A stretch of DNA of 13,756 nt from Cyanobacteriota bacterium (GCA_027483425.1 JAIXUR010000529.1:1-13756); one strand, 5' to 3'; positions 5,137 to 13,144 are shown, counted from the stretch's first letter. Notes: generated by a model from the sequence alone, not told the origin. Translations and numbers: made by a program.

Positions 5137-7095
5137 CTAGTCGATGGCTTCGTAGTCAGCGGTAACAGTGGCATCTAGACCCAAATCATCATCATAGTCA
5201 GGCTCGTAGTCGTCATCCCCATCACTGTCCTCAAACCTGTCATAGGCTGTCTCGGGGATGTTCATGTCCACATCTGTCCCGGTGTCAGCCTCGCGATACA
5301 GGTTTGAACCCACAGCAAAGATAGAGGCCTGCAGGGTATCAATGCACCCCTGGAAGGTGTAGATGTCAATACCAGGGGTGTGGGTAGCGGCCCGCAGTTG
5401 GCTAGCGTTTGCCTCTAGCTCAGCGCGGGTCGCCTCATTCAGTAAGCTGCCATGGTCGCGCAGGGTCGCCTCATAGCTGTACAAGAGGGTGTCGGCCCGG
5501 TTGGTTAGCTCGGCAATCTGCCGCCGCCGCTCATCTTCGTCCGCGTAGGTCTCGGCCTCTAATCGCATGCGATCAACCTCATCGGGATTGAGGCCGCCGG
5601 TATTGGTAATGCAAATGCTCTGGGCCCGGCCAGTCCCCTTATCTAGGGCCGATACCTTCAAAATGCCATCGGCATCAATCTCAAAGGACACCTCGATCTG
5701 CGGCACGCCTCGGGGGGCGGGGGGAATACCGGTCAGCTCAAATTTACCCAGGCTTTTGTTATCCCTGGCCATGGCCCGCTCGCCCTGCAAAGCATGAATC
5801 TCGACAGAGGTCTGGCCATCCGTGGCGGTAGAAAATACCTGAGATTTGCTGGTCGGAATCGTGGTGTTGCGCTCAATGACTTTAGTAAACACCTCTCCCA
5901 GGGTCTCAATCCCCAACGACAGCGGCGTAATATCCAACAGCAGCAGATCTTTGACCTCACCCCCCAGAACGCCCGCTTGAATAGACGCCCCCAACGCCAC
6001 GGCCTCATCGGGGTTAACGGAGCGATCGGGAGCTTTACCGTCGAAATACGCACTAATCGCCTGCTGAACCGCCGGAATCCGGGTAGATCCCCCTACCAGT
6101 AGAATGCGATCAATGGCATCAGGGCTGAGGTCGGCATCTTTCAGGGCCTGTTTGACCGGCCCTAGGGTAGCCTGGACTAGCTCGGCCGCAAACTGCTCAA
6201 ACTGAGACCGAGTCAGCGGCATTTCTAGGTGCTTGGGACCTGATTCATCAGCGGTGATGAACGGTAGATTAATCGAGGTCGACGGAATGTTGGAAAGCTC
6301 GATTTTAGCCTTTTCGGCGGCTTCACGAATACGCTGTAGGGCCATGCGATCGGCGGAAAGATCGATGCCTTCCTGCTCCCGAAAGGCCGCCGTCATCCAC
6401 TCCACGATGCAGTTGTCGAAATCGTCGCCGCCCAAGTGATTGTTGCCAGCGGTGGCCTTCACCTCAAATACGCCGTCTCCCAACTGCAGGATTGAAACGT
6501 CAAAGGTGCCACCTCCCAGATCAAACACCAACACGATTTGATCTTGGTCTTGCTTATCTAGACCGTAGGATAGAGCGGCCGCTGTGGGCTCGTTAATAAT
6601 CCGCAGTACCTCTAAACCCGCAATGGTCCCAGCATCCTTAGTAGCCTGGCGCTGGGCATCGGTAAAGTAGGCGGGAACCGTAATCACCGCTTGGGTCACC
6701 TCGGCACCCAGATAGGTTTCAGCATCCTGCTTGAGCTTTTGCAGGATCATGGCGGAGATTTCTTGGGGCGTAAAGGCCTTACCGCGAATCTGCACGTCTA
6801 CGGTATTGTCTCGTCCGCTGACGCAGACGTAGGGCACCCGGCTGCGTTCCGTCTCCGTGTCTTCCCAGCGGCGGCCAATAAAACGCTTGATACTGTAGAC
6901 CGTGTTCTCAGCATTGGTAACAGCCTGGCGCTTGGCTAATTGACCAACCAGACGCTCACCATTTTTGCCAAACCCCACAATGCTGGGTATGGTACGGCCC
7001 CCTTCGGTGCTTGAAATCACCACCGGTTTGCCACCCTCCAGCACGGCGACACAACTGTTAGTTGTGCCTAGGTCAATACCGATTACTTTACCCAT
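5137..7095 (-). CDS. dnaK: Chaperone protein DnaK (Hsp70), DnaK1-like
   Basis: ATP-driven Hsp70 chaperone, 652 aa. Nucleotide-binding domain (1-380) with IGIDLGTTNS (5-14), the phosphate-2 loop VFDLGGGTFDVSIL (190-203) and LVGGSTRIP (333-341); interdomain linker KDLLLLDIT (382-390); substrate-binding beta domain to about 505; helical lid, then an acidic tail (about 605-652). Cyanobacteria have several DnaK proteins. The one next to grpE in Synechocystis is DnaK1, and the divergence here (for example RRWEDTETERSRVPYV at 75-90) fits that clade better than the main heat-shock DnaK2. The tail is rich in Asp/Glu (SDGDDDYEPDYDDD) and does not end in the canonical bacterial EEV-type sequence. It lies downstream of grpE across a 265-bp gap with a long palindrome, and upstream of dnaJ. 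Start ATG at 7095 from MGKVIGID. Confidence 0.96.
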   Translation of the reverse strand: MGKVIGIDLGTTNSCVAVLEGGKPVVISSTEGGRTIPSIVGFGKNGERLVGQLAKRQAVTNAENTVYSIKRFIGRRWEDTETERSRVPYVCVSGRDNTVDVQIRGKAFTPQEISAMILQKLKQDAETYLGAEVTQAVITVPAYFTDAQRQATKDAGTIAGLEVLRIINEPTAAALSYGLDKQDQDQIVLVFDLGGGTFDVSILQLGDGVFEVKATAGNNHLGGDDFDNCIVEWMTAAFREQEGIDLSADRMALQRIREAAEKAKIELSNIPSTSINLPFITADESGPKHLEMPLTRSQFEQFAAELVQATLGPVKQALKDADLSPDAIDRILLVGGSTRIPAVQQAISAYFDGKAPDRSVNPDEAVALGASIQAGVLGGEVKDLLLLDITPLSLGIETLGEVFTKVIERNTTIPTSKSQVFSTATDGQTSVEIHALQGERAMARDNKSLGKFELTGIPPAPRGVPQIEVSFEIDADGILKVSALDKGTGRAQSICITNTGGLNPDEVDRMRLEAETYADEDERRRQIAELTNRADTLLYSYEATLRDHGSLLNEATRAELEANASQLRAATHTPGIDIYTFQGCIDTLQASIFAVGSNLYREADTGTDVDMNIPETAYDRFEDSDGDDDYEPDYDDDLGLDATVTADYEAID

Positions 7096-7360
7096 AGCCC
7101 GCGGTGCTCAATTTAATCGTTCGCCAAACCTTTCCTAAACCAGCCTAGACTGTTTTCAGCCTGGACTAGTGTTACTAGGTTGCCCGCTTCTATCCGGGAA
7201 ACTATCGCCTATCGCAGCCGTCGATCGCATATTTTTGCGATCGACGGCTGCGATGTGATCTGGAGAGATGATGGTATGCCGGTAGTCGTACTGAGTCCAA
7301 AGTAGCCCCACCATGGCTGAAATGCCTCCCATCAGAGCTTTATTCGGCGAAGCTACATAC
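7096..7360 (-). promoter_or_regulatory. dnaK leader / grpE-dnaK gap with repeats
   Basis: 265 bp without a gene. In minus-strand order it holds a hairpin over the grpE stop (7343-7373), the 19-bp perfect inverted repeat (7211-7254), CTAGT/ACTAG (7166-7178), and two direct copies of CAGCCTRGACT (7141-7151 and 7157-7167, 10/11 identical). No CIRCE operator (TTAGCACTC-N9-GAGTGCTAA) is present, so HrcA control is not indicated here. I see no clear -35/-10 pair for dnaK, although ATTAAAT about 20 nt before the ATG is AT-rich. Confidence 0.5.
7211..7254. repeat. Perfect 19-bp inverted repeat in the dnaK leader
   Basis: The left arm ATCGCAGCCGTCGATCGCA (7211-7229) is the exact reverse complement of 7236-7254; the loop is TATTTT. 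Each arm embeds CGATCG, a HIP1-like core. Neither side has a T-run, so it is unlikely to be a simple terminator. As RNA it would form a very stable hairpin about 115 nt before the dnaK start, suited to processing, mRNA protection, or uncoupling grpE and dnaK levels. It may also be a dispersed palindromic element. Confidence 0.85.
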
Positions 7361-7373
7361 TTACGTAGCCGAA
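7343..7373. repeat. Bulged hairpin over the grpE stop codon
   Basis: GCTAC (7352-7356) pairs with GTAGC (7365-7369), and TTCG (7343-7346) pairs with CGAA (7370-7373), leaving a 5-nt bulge. The loop contains the grpE stop (7361-7363). A role in the 3' end or processing is possible but untested. Confidence 0.35.
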
Positions 7374-8047
7374 TCTTCAAGAACGTCTTCAGGAGGGGCG
7401 GCTACCTTGACCATGGCGTGACGCAGCACCCGATCGCCGAGCTGATAACCCCGCACAAACTCTTCAATGACAGACCCTTCCGGGTGATCAGCGGTGGGTT
7501 CACGCATGACGGCTTCATGGAGCAGGGGATCAAACTCCTGGCCCTCGGCACGCATGGCCGATACCCCTAGGCGCTTGAGGCTGTCCACTAACTGCTTGTA
7601 GACGCTCTGATAACTTTTGTGAATAGTCATCTCAGCTTCGGTTTGGGGCTTGATCTGCGATCGCGCCCGCTCAAAGTTATCGACCACCGGCAACAACTCG
7701 GTAATCGTATCCCCCTTAATCTGGGTGGCCAGGTCGTCTTTTTCTTTGCTGGTGCGCTTGCGGTAGTTTTCAAAGTCAGCGGCAATCCGCATGGACTGGT
7801 TAGCCCGATCTTCCAACTGCGCCTTTAACCCAGCCACCTGTCGTTCCAGATCGGCCACGATGCTGACATCAGCGGTGTCGCCGCTGGGATCCACGACGTC
7901 ATCCGTGTCATCGGCTTCGACGGTAGCGGCGGCAGCTTCGACCACGTCCTCAAAGTCAATATCAACGGCATCTTCGGCCAGAATTTCTTCGATCACCTCG
8001 GACTCAGTTGAGGGATCATGTTCGGATTGGTGAATGTCATCGACCAT
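7361..8047 (-). CDS. grpE: Nucleotide exchange factor GrpE
   Basis: Cofactor that releases ADP from DnaK. It is 228 aa from the ATG at 8047. An acidic, low-complexity N-terminus (1-60; many D/E/A) is followed by a long coiled-coil helix (about 62-110, with AADFENYRKRT at 89-99) and the GrpE beta domain carrying the family signature (about 170-215: FDPLLHEAVMRE, then GSVIEEFVRGYQLGDRVLRHAMV). A TTG at 8095 would add 16 residues, but ATG is more usual, and a TATATT -10-like sequence lies at 8115-8120 on this strand, about 70 nt upstream. It is the first gene of the chaperone run and diverges from pilB. Confidence 0.95.
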   Translation of the reverse strand: MVDDIHQSEHDPSTESEVIEEILAEDAVDIDFEDVVEAAAATVEADDTDDVVDPSGDTADVSIVADLERQVAGLKAQLEDRANQSMRIAADFENYRKRTSKEKDDLATQIKGDTITELLPVVDNFERARSQIKPQTEAEMTIHKSYQSVYKQLVDSLKRLGVSAMRAEGQEFDPLLHEAVMREPTADHPEGSVIEEFVRGYQLGDRVLRHAMVKVAAPPEDVLEDSAT

Positions 8048-8413
8048 GCTGATACGTAACCCGACGGGTGAATGCAACAACTCAATGGAGGCCAAGCCCC
8101 CGGTAGCGAGAACTAATATACCCTGCTACAGCGGATTGCCTCCGGCACTGTACTAATTCTATCGCGGAATGTGGGGTTCACCGCTGTCGGTTGTGCCCCC
8201 GGCCCCAGAACGTCGGCCTAGACGAGCTGAGCTACCCGATTATCGCCATGGTGCAGATAATAAAATTGGATAAGGGTATTATCGAGACTACAGGGTCAAA
8301 GTGAGAGGGGCTGGCGATCGCACCGATGTGCATGCCACCCCACGCTTAGGGCATACTGCCTCCATAGGATTGGGTTTAGGCCTGCTTTATATCGGTATTT
8401 TGGCATCAGCGCT
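8048..8413. promoter_or_regulatory. Divergent grpE-pilB control region
   Basis: About 366 bp without a gene between two outward-facing units. On the minus strand TATATT (8115-8120) may be a -10 for grpE. A set of alternating inverted hexamers, ATTATC (8239-8244), GATAAT (8256-8261) and ATTATC (8278-8283), lies about 135-175 nt upstream of pilB; the last two extend to a 7-bp GATAATA/TATTATC pair. A HIP1 site lies at 8314-8321. TATATC (8388-8393) could be a -10 for pilB, but I see no matching -35. Confidence 0.4.
8115..8120 (-). promoter_or_regulatory. Possible -10 element for grpE
   Basis: TATATT on the minus strand, a good -10 match, lies about 68 nt before the ATG at 8047. There is no clear -35. 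If it is used, transcription would start near 8108, inside or at the edge of the longer TTG reading, which favours the shorter GrpE start. Confidence 0.3.
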
Positions 8414-10423
8414 ATGACTAATTCCTCCTCTCGACGGGCTCTGGTTCTTCAGCGGAGCTTTTCGCCCTTTGGCAATAAGCTCATTCAATCGGGCTATGTC
8501 GATTCTGAGCAGATGCAAAAAGCCCTGGCGCAGAGCCGTAAAACCGGGCAGTCGTTAACCGATGTGCTAGAATCTCTGACCGGGCAGCAGCTTTCCCCAG
8601 AGCTCCTGCGCCAGTACAAAAAGCAGCAGCTGTTTGAGCTCAAAATTCTCTACGGGGTCGAATCCCTCGATCCGGAGATCAACGATATCTCCCCTGGCCA
8701 AATCAGTCTCCTCATCGATACCCTGGTCACCGTCGATATCTGCCGCCGCCATCGACTCATTCCCCTGGCTAAAGACGATGGTGAGGAGGGTGCGTCCTCG
8801 CTTCTGGTGGCGATGGTGGATCCTGAAAATCTAGAGGCCCAAGACGATCTCAACCGGATTCTACGGTCTCAAAACCTAGCCCTCAGACGCATGGTGATCA
8901 CCGTTGAAGACTATCAGCGGATGATTTCCACCTATCTAGACGATGCGGTGGCCAAGCAGAAGAAAGAGCAGCTAGAGGCTGATGTAGACGTTAACACCAA
9001 CTTGGAAGAGCTGGATTTTGGCGATGGTATCTTAGAAGAGGCCATCGATGATGAGGCCGACCTAGGGGCTGCGCTGAAGGACGCTGGTGCCGCTCCCGTC
9101 ATCGCTTTAGTCAACAAGATTCTGGCTAAAGCGCTGCAGGAAGGTGCTTCTGACATTCACGTTGAACCCCAGGAAGAGTTTTTGCGGGTGCGTTTTCGCA
9201 AAGACGGGGTGCTCTCAGAAGCCCTGCCTAAAATGCCCAAGAAAATTATTCCAGCGGTTACGGCCCGCTTTAAGATTATTGCCGAGCTGGATATTGCCGA
9301 ACGCCGTATGCCTCAGGATGGACGTGTTCGGCGGGTGTTTCAGGGCCGTAAAGTTGACTTTCGCGTCAATACCCTACCCAGCCGCTGCGGGGAAAAAGTG
9401 GTGCTGCGGATTCTGGATAACTCGGCAACCCAACTGGGGCTAGATAAGCTCATTACAGACCCCGATTCCCTTCACATTGTCCAGGAAATGGCTTCGCGCC
9501 CCTTTGGTCTCCTGCTAGTGACCGGGCCAACCGGATCGGGAAAAACCACGACCCTGTACTCAGTTCTGTCAGAACGTAATGATCCCGGCATTAATATCAG
9601 CACCGCCGAAGATCCCATCGAATATACCCTGCCCGGTCTAACCCAGGTGCAGGTGATTCGTGAAAAGGGCATGGACTTTGCATCAATTCTGCGAGCCTTT
9701 TTGCGCCAAGACCCCGACGTCATTCTAGTGGGTGAAACCCGTGACCGTGAAACCGCCAAGACGGCGATCGAAGCCGCGCTAACCGGTCACCTAGTGCTAA
9801 CTACATTGCACACTAACGATGCCGCAGGAGCGATCGCCCGCCTCGATGAGATGGGTGTAGAGTCATTTATGGTCTCCAGCGCTTTAATTGGGGTACTGGC
9901 CCAGCGTCTCGTACGCCGCGTATGCACTGACTGCCGCATTGCCTACAGCCCTAGCCCCGAAGAGTTGGCCCATTTTGGCCTCAGTACCTCTGCTGAATCC
10001 GACATTACCTTCTATAAGGCCAATACCCTGACGGTCGAAGAACTCGCCGCCGCCAAGGACAACCACTCCCTTTGCGCCAAATGCCAAGGGAGTGGCTACA
10101 AGGGCCGGGTCGGAGTCTACGAAATTCTGCGCGTCACCGAGCGGCTGCAAAAGCTGATTTCCGCTGGTGCTCCCACCGAGCACATCAAGGAAGCGGCGGT
10201 GGAGGAAGGTATGCAAACCCTGCTAGCCTACAGCCTGGATCTGGTGCGCCAGGGATATACAACCCTAGACGAGGTGGAACGGGTAACCTTTACCGATACC
10301 GGCTTAGAGGCCGAACTCAAGGCCAAGCGCAAGGCCTCACTCACCTGTTCCTGCTGCTCTGCCGAGCTCCAGCAGGATTGGCTAGACTGCCCCTACTGCC
10401 TCACTCCTCGCTTCCACGACTAG
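8414..10423 (+). CDS. pilB: Type IV pilus assembly ATPase PilB
   Basis: Hexameric cytoplasmic ATPase that drives pilus extension, 669 aa. The N-terminus (about 19-60) resembles an MshEN domain, a fold that binds cyclic di-GMP in some PilB/MshE proteins. The secretion ATPase core has Walker A GPTGSGKTT (371-379), Asp box STAEDPIEY (396-404), Walker B RQDPDVILVGE (431-441), and His box HLVLTTLHT (459-467). The usual zinc pair is CTDC (504/507) and CAKC (554/557). A second CxxC pair, Cys645/648 and Cys659/662, sits at the extreme C-terminus and looks like a small extra zinc ribbon; I believe related cyanobacterial PilB proteins share it. The ATG at 8414 has no clear Shine-Dalgarno. It leads the pilB-pilT-pilC unit, with pilT 152 bp downstream. 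Confidence 0.96.
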   Translation: MTNSSSRRALVLQRSFSPFGNKLIQSGYVDSEQMQKALAQSRKTGQSLTDVLESLTGQQLSPELLRQYKKQQLFELKILYGVESLDPEINDISPGQISLLIDTLVTVDICRRHRLIPLAKDDGEEGASSLLVAMVDPENLEAQDDLNRILRSQNLALRRMVITVEDYQRMISTYLDDAVAKQKKEQLEADVDVNTNLEELDFGDGILEEAIDDEADLGAALKDAGAAPVIALVNKILAKALQEGASDIHVEPQEEFLRVRFRKDGVLSEALPKMPKKIIPAVTARFKIIAELDIAERRMPQDGRVRRVFQGRKVDFRVNTLPSRCGEKVVLRILDNSATQLGLDKLITDPDSLHIVQEMASRPFGLLLVTGPTGSGKTTTLYSVLSERNDPGINISTAEDPIEYTLPGLTQVQVIREKGMDFASILRAFLRQDPDVILVGETRDRETAKTAIEAALTGHLVLTTLHTNDAAGAIARLDEMGVESFMVSSALIGVLAQRLVRRVCTDCRIAYSPSPEELAHFGLSTSAESDITFYKANTLTVEELAAAKDNHSLCAKCQGSGYKGRVGVYEILRVTERLQKLISAGAPTEHIKEAAVEEGMQTLLAYSLDLVRQGYTTLDEVERVTFTDTGLEAELKAKRKASLTCSCCSAELQQDWLDCPYCLTPRFHD

Positions 10424-10564
10424 TCGTTGCTCAAGGGCGATGACGGCATTTGGCACCAGAGTGGGCATCTTGTTACCAGGAATGGGTATTTCGGCACCGA
10501 CTGTTCACCCGGCCTCGCCTACGCTGCTGGCACCTGACATTTCCCCTAGTTTCTCCATCCCCAT

Positions 10565-10568
10565 GAGG
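10565..10568 (+). promoter_or_regulatory. Ribosome binding site of pilT
   Basis: GAGG followed by 7 nt of TAATTTT precedes the ATG at 10576. It is one of the few clear Shine-Dalgarno sites in this window and supports that start over the Met at 10585. Confidence 0.7.
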
Positions 10569-10575
10569 TAATTTT

Positions 10576-11700
10576 ATGGAACTAATGATCGAAGACTTGA
10601 TGGAAGAGGTGATTGAGCGCGGTGGCTCAGATCTGCACCTCTCGGCAGGGCTACCTCCCTACATTCGCATCAGTGGAAAACTCACCCCCACTGAGCACGA
10701 GCCCATGACCCCCGAGTCCTGTCAGCGGCTGATCTTCAGCATGCTCAACAATACCCAGCGTAAACAGCTTGAGCAAACCTGGGAGTTGGACTGCTCCTAC
10801 GGGGTTAAAGGGCTGGCTCGGTTTCGGGTTAATGTCTATAAAGACCGGGGTACCTACGCCGCCTGCCTCCGGGCGCTGAGCTCTAAAATTCCGACCATGG
10901 AAACCCTGGGCCTGCCCAATATTGTGCGAGAGCTGTCGGAGAAGCCCCGAGGGCTCATTCTGGTCACTGGCCCCACTGGATCTGGGAAGTCGACCACCCT
11001 GGCCTCAATGATCAACAATATCAATCTGACCCGGCCAGAGCACATTCTCACCGTAGAGGATCCGATTGAATTCGTTTACGAACCCATCAAGAGCCTCATT
11101 CACCAGCGCCAAATTGGCGAAGACACCAAAAGCTTTGCCAATGCCCTCCGCGCCGCCCTCCGGGAAGACCCCGACGTCATTCTAGTGGGTGAAATGCGCG
11201 ATTTGGAAACCATTTCCCTAGCGATTTCGGCGGCAGAAACCGGCCACTTGGTCTTTGGCACCCTGCACACCAGTTCAGCGGCTCAAACCGTTGATCGGAT
11301 GGTAGATGTGTTTCCCCCTGACCAGCAGCAGCAGATTCGAGTACAGCTGTCGGGCTCTTTAGTGGCGGTGCTCAGCCAAACTCTGGTGCCCAAGGCAAAC
11401 CCTAAACCCGGCGAATTTGGCCGCATCATGGCCCAGGAGATCATGGTGGTTACCCCAGCGATCGCCAACATGATTCGAGAAGGTAAGACCCCCCAAATTT
11501 ATGGGGCGATTCAAACCGGGGGCAAGCTCGCGATGCAAACCTTGGAGAAGGTGCTAGCTGATCTGTACAAAGCCGGCACCATTTCCTTTGAAGCCGCCAT
11601 GTCTAAGACCTCTCGACCCGACGAGCTCCAGCGCCTGCTAGGAGGAGCGCAAGTGCCTAACGCCGCTGCTCGCCAAGGCACCCCCGCAGGCCGTCATTAA
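10576..11700 (+). CDS. pilT: Type IV pilus retraction ATPase PilT
   Basis: Hexameric ATPase that powers pilus retraction, needed for twitching motility in the type IV pilus system. It is 374 aa, standard length. The N-terminal PAS-like domain (about 1-100) has RGGSDLHLSAG (15-25). The core has Walker A GPTGSGKST (132-140), ILTVEDPIEF (157-166), Walker B REDPDVILVGEMRD (196-209) and the His box TGHLVFGTLHT (222-232). The PilT-type motif AIANMIREGK (295-304) matches the AIRNLIRE signature that separates PilT from PilB. The C-terminal tail (355-374) is Ala/Pro-rich. It sits between pilB and pilC on the same strand. Confidence 0.97.
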   Translation: MELMIEDLMEEVIERGGSDLHLSAGLPPYIRISGKLTPTEHEPMTPESCQRLIFSMLNNTQRKQLEQTWELDCSYGVKGLARFRVNVYKDRGTYAACLRALSSKIPTMETLGLPNIVRELSEKPRGLILVTGPTGSGKSTTLASMINNINLTRPEHILTVEDPIEFVYEPIKSLIHQRQIGEDTKSFANALRAALREDPDVILVGEMRDLETISLAISAAETGHLVFGTLHTSSAAQTVDRMVDVFPPDQQQQIRVQLSGSLVAVLSQTLVPKANPKPGEFGRIMAQEIMVVTPAIANMIREGKTPQIYGAIQTGGKLAMQTLEKVLADLYKAGTISFEAAMSKTSRPDELQRLLGGAQVPNAAARQGTPAGRH

Positions 11701-11858
11701 GCTGTCGCTCTAGGGATTCAAGCCTGGGGAATTCGCTCAGCCTAGGCTCAGGTTCTAGGGAGTGGGTTCTCAGCTATCGTCTTTAAAATGGCGAGTTAAG
11801 GGCAGGGTCAGATCGGCCACCTGCTGGAGCAAAGTACGCACCACGCGAGTAGATTTAG

Positions 11859-11880
11859 CGGGTTCAGGAGTCTGAACCCG
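11859..11880. repeat. 9-bp inverted repeat overlapping the pilC -35 region
   Basis: CGGGTTCAG (11859-11867) and CTGAACCCG (11872-11880) are perfect arms with a GAGT loop. The arms cover the place where a -35 box for the TATAAT at 11885 would sit, so it could be an operator. As RNA it is a tetraloop hairpin that might act as a pilT mRNA end, but no T-run follows. Confidence 0.7.
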
Positions 11881-11884
11881 TCGC

Positions 11885-11890
11885 TATAAT
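11885..11890 (+). promoter_or_regulatory. Consensus -10 TATAAT for pilC
   Basis: An exact TATAAT, spaced for a leader of about 27 nt before the ATG at 11924. No good TTGACA lies 16-18 nt upstream (GTTCAG is the nearest), which would suit an activator-dependent or operator-controlled promoter. Confidence 0.5.
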
Positions 11891-11923
11891 TTCAGTAATC
11901 CTAAGCCACTGAGCCATTTAGCC

Positions 11924-13144
11924 ATGCCTACCTATGTTGCCACTGGCCGCGATACCAGCGGAGCCCAGCGCAAAGAACGAATTTCTGCTGAGACTCCCAA
12001 TGAGGCCCGCAATCTCCTGAAAGATCAGGGCCTCTACGTGATGGATATCAAAGAGGACGCCGGGTTCAACTTTGATCTAGAGAGTATTAAAACCTCTATG
12101 ACCAAGGTGACCGTTAAGGATAAGGCGATCTTCTCTCGCCAGTTCGCGGCCCTGGTGAATGCGGGTGTGGCCCTGGTGAGGGGGTTGGGGGTGCTCTCGG
12201 ATGACTGCCCAAACCCAAAACTCAAAAAAGCGCTGATGGGCATTAATGCCGATGTGCAGCAGGGCACTAGCCTATCGGATGCCATGCGCAAACATCCAGA
12301 TTGCTTTGACAACCTCTACGTAGCCCTCATTCAGGCGGGGGAAGTGGGCGGGGTGCTCGACGAGGTGCTCAACCGCCTAGCCAAACTCCTCGAAGATTTA
12401 GCTCGATTGCAGAACCAGATTAAGTCAGCGATGGCCTATCCGGTGACGGTGGGCTTCATGGCGGTGGTTATCTTTGTTGGGATGACGGTGTTTCTGCTGC
12501 CCATCTTTGCCGACATGTTTGATGACCTCGGGGCTGAACTGCCGGTGTTCACCCAGATGATGATGATGATTAGCAAGGTGCTGCGGCAGCCTTTGAACTG
12601 GGTATTTATCATTTCGGCGATCTCAGCGACAGCGTTTGCCTACCGGCGCTACTACGCCACCCTCAATGGACGTCGGGTCATTGATCGCCTAGCGCTGAAG
12701 ATGCCGTTGTTTGGCGACTTAATTCAAAAAACGGCTACCGCGCGCTTTTGCCGTACCTTTGGCTCGTTGTCTAAGTCTGGGGTGCCGATCTTGACGGCGT
12801 TGGAAATTGTGCGAGATACCGCCGGTAACCAGGTGATTGCTGAGGCGGTGGACGAATGCCGTAAGGAAGTACAGAGCGGGGGCATGATTAGCCTGGCCCT
12901 GCAAAAACATGCGGTGTTTCCCTCGATGGCGGTTCAGATGATCAACATTGGCGAAGAAACGGGGGAACTCGACTCGATGCTGATGAAGGTGGCTGATTTC
13001 TACGAAGATGAGGTAGAACAAGCGGTCAAGGCATTGACCAGCGTGATGGAACCGATCATGATTCTGGTGCTGGGGGGTATGGTGGGTTCGATTCTGGTGT
13101 CAATGTACCTACCGATGTTCAAAATTATGGATGCCATTGGGTAA
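11924..13144 (+). CDS. pilC: Type IV pilus inner-membrane platform protein PilC
   Basis: Polytopic inner-membrane protein that couples the PilB/PilT motors to the growing pilus. It is 406 aa with two T2SSF/GspF domains (about 69-192 and 271-394). Predicted membrane segments are at about 172-195, 224-240 and 376-398. The N-terminal 60 residues match the short cytoplasmic start of PilC/GspF (VATGRDTSGAQRKERI and SAETPNEARNLLKDQG). Conserved stretches include FSRQFAALVNAGV (70-82), QAGEVGGVLDEVL (137-149) and, in the second repeat, INIGEETGELDSML (340-353). It starts at ATG 11924 after a possible internal promoter and lies downstream of pilT on the same strand. It converges with the flavoprotein gene at 13211. 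Confidence 0.96.
   Translation: MPTYVATGRDTSGAQRKERISAETPNEARNLLKDQGLYVMDIKEDAGFNFDLESIKTSMTKVTVKDKAIFSRQFAALVNAGVALVRGLGVLSDDCPNPKLKKALMGINADVQQGTSLSDAMRKHPDCFDNLYVALIQAGEVGGVLDEVLNRLAKLLEDLARLQNQIKSAMAYPVTVGFMAVVIFVGMTVFLLPIFADMFDDLGAELPVFTQMMMMISKVLRQPLNWVFIISAISATAFAYRRYYATLNGRRVIDRLALKMPLFGDLIQKTATARFCRTFGSLSKSGVPILTALEIVRDTAGNQVIAEAVDECRKEVQSGGMISLALQKHAVFPSMAVQMINIGEETGELDSMLMKVADFYEDEVEQAVKALTSVMEPIMILVLGGMVGSILVSMYLPMFKIMDAIG

Larger units (their letters stand above)
11701..11923 (+). promoter_or_regulatory. pilT-pilC gap with an internal promoter candidate
   Basis: 223 bp without a gene. A perfect TATAAT sits at 11885-11890, 33 nt before the pilC ATG, giving a predicted start near 11897. 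A 9-bp perfect inverted repeat (11859-11880) lies directly upstream. AGCCTAGGCT near 11740 is a short palindrome of unclear meaning. pilC may therefore be expressed from its own promoter as well as by read-through from pilB. Confidence 0.5.

Noticed and set aside
8048..8413. CIRCE heat-shock operator upstream of grpE
   Set aside because: No TTAGCACTC-N9-GAGTGCTAA or close variant is present on either strand.
11859..11880. Intrinsic terminator after pilT
   Set aside because: The stem is good but no T-run follows, and a TATAAT lies just downstream, so an operator or promoter-linked role is more likely.
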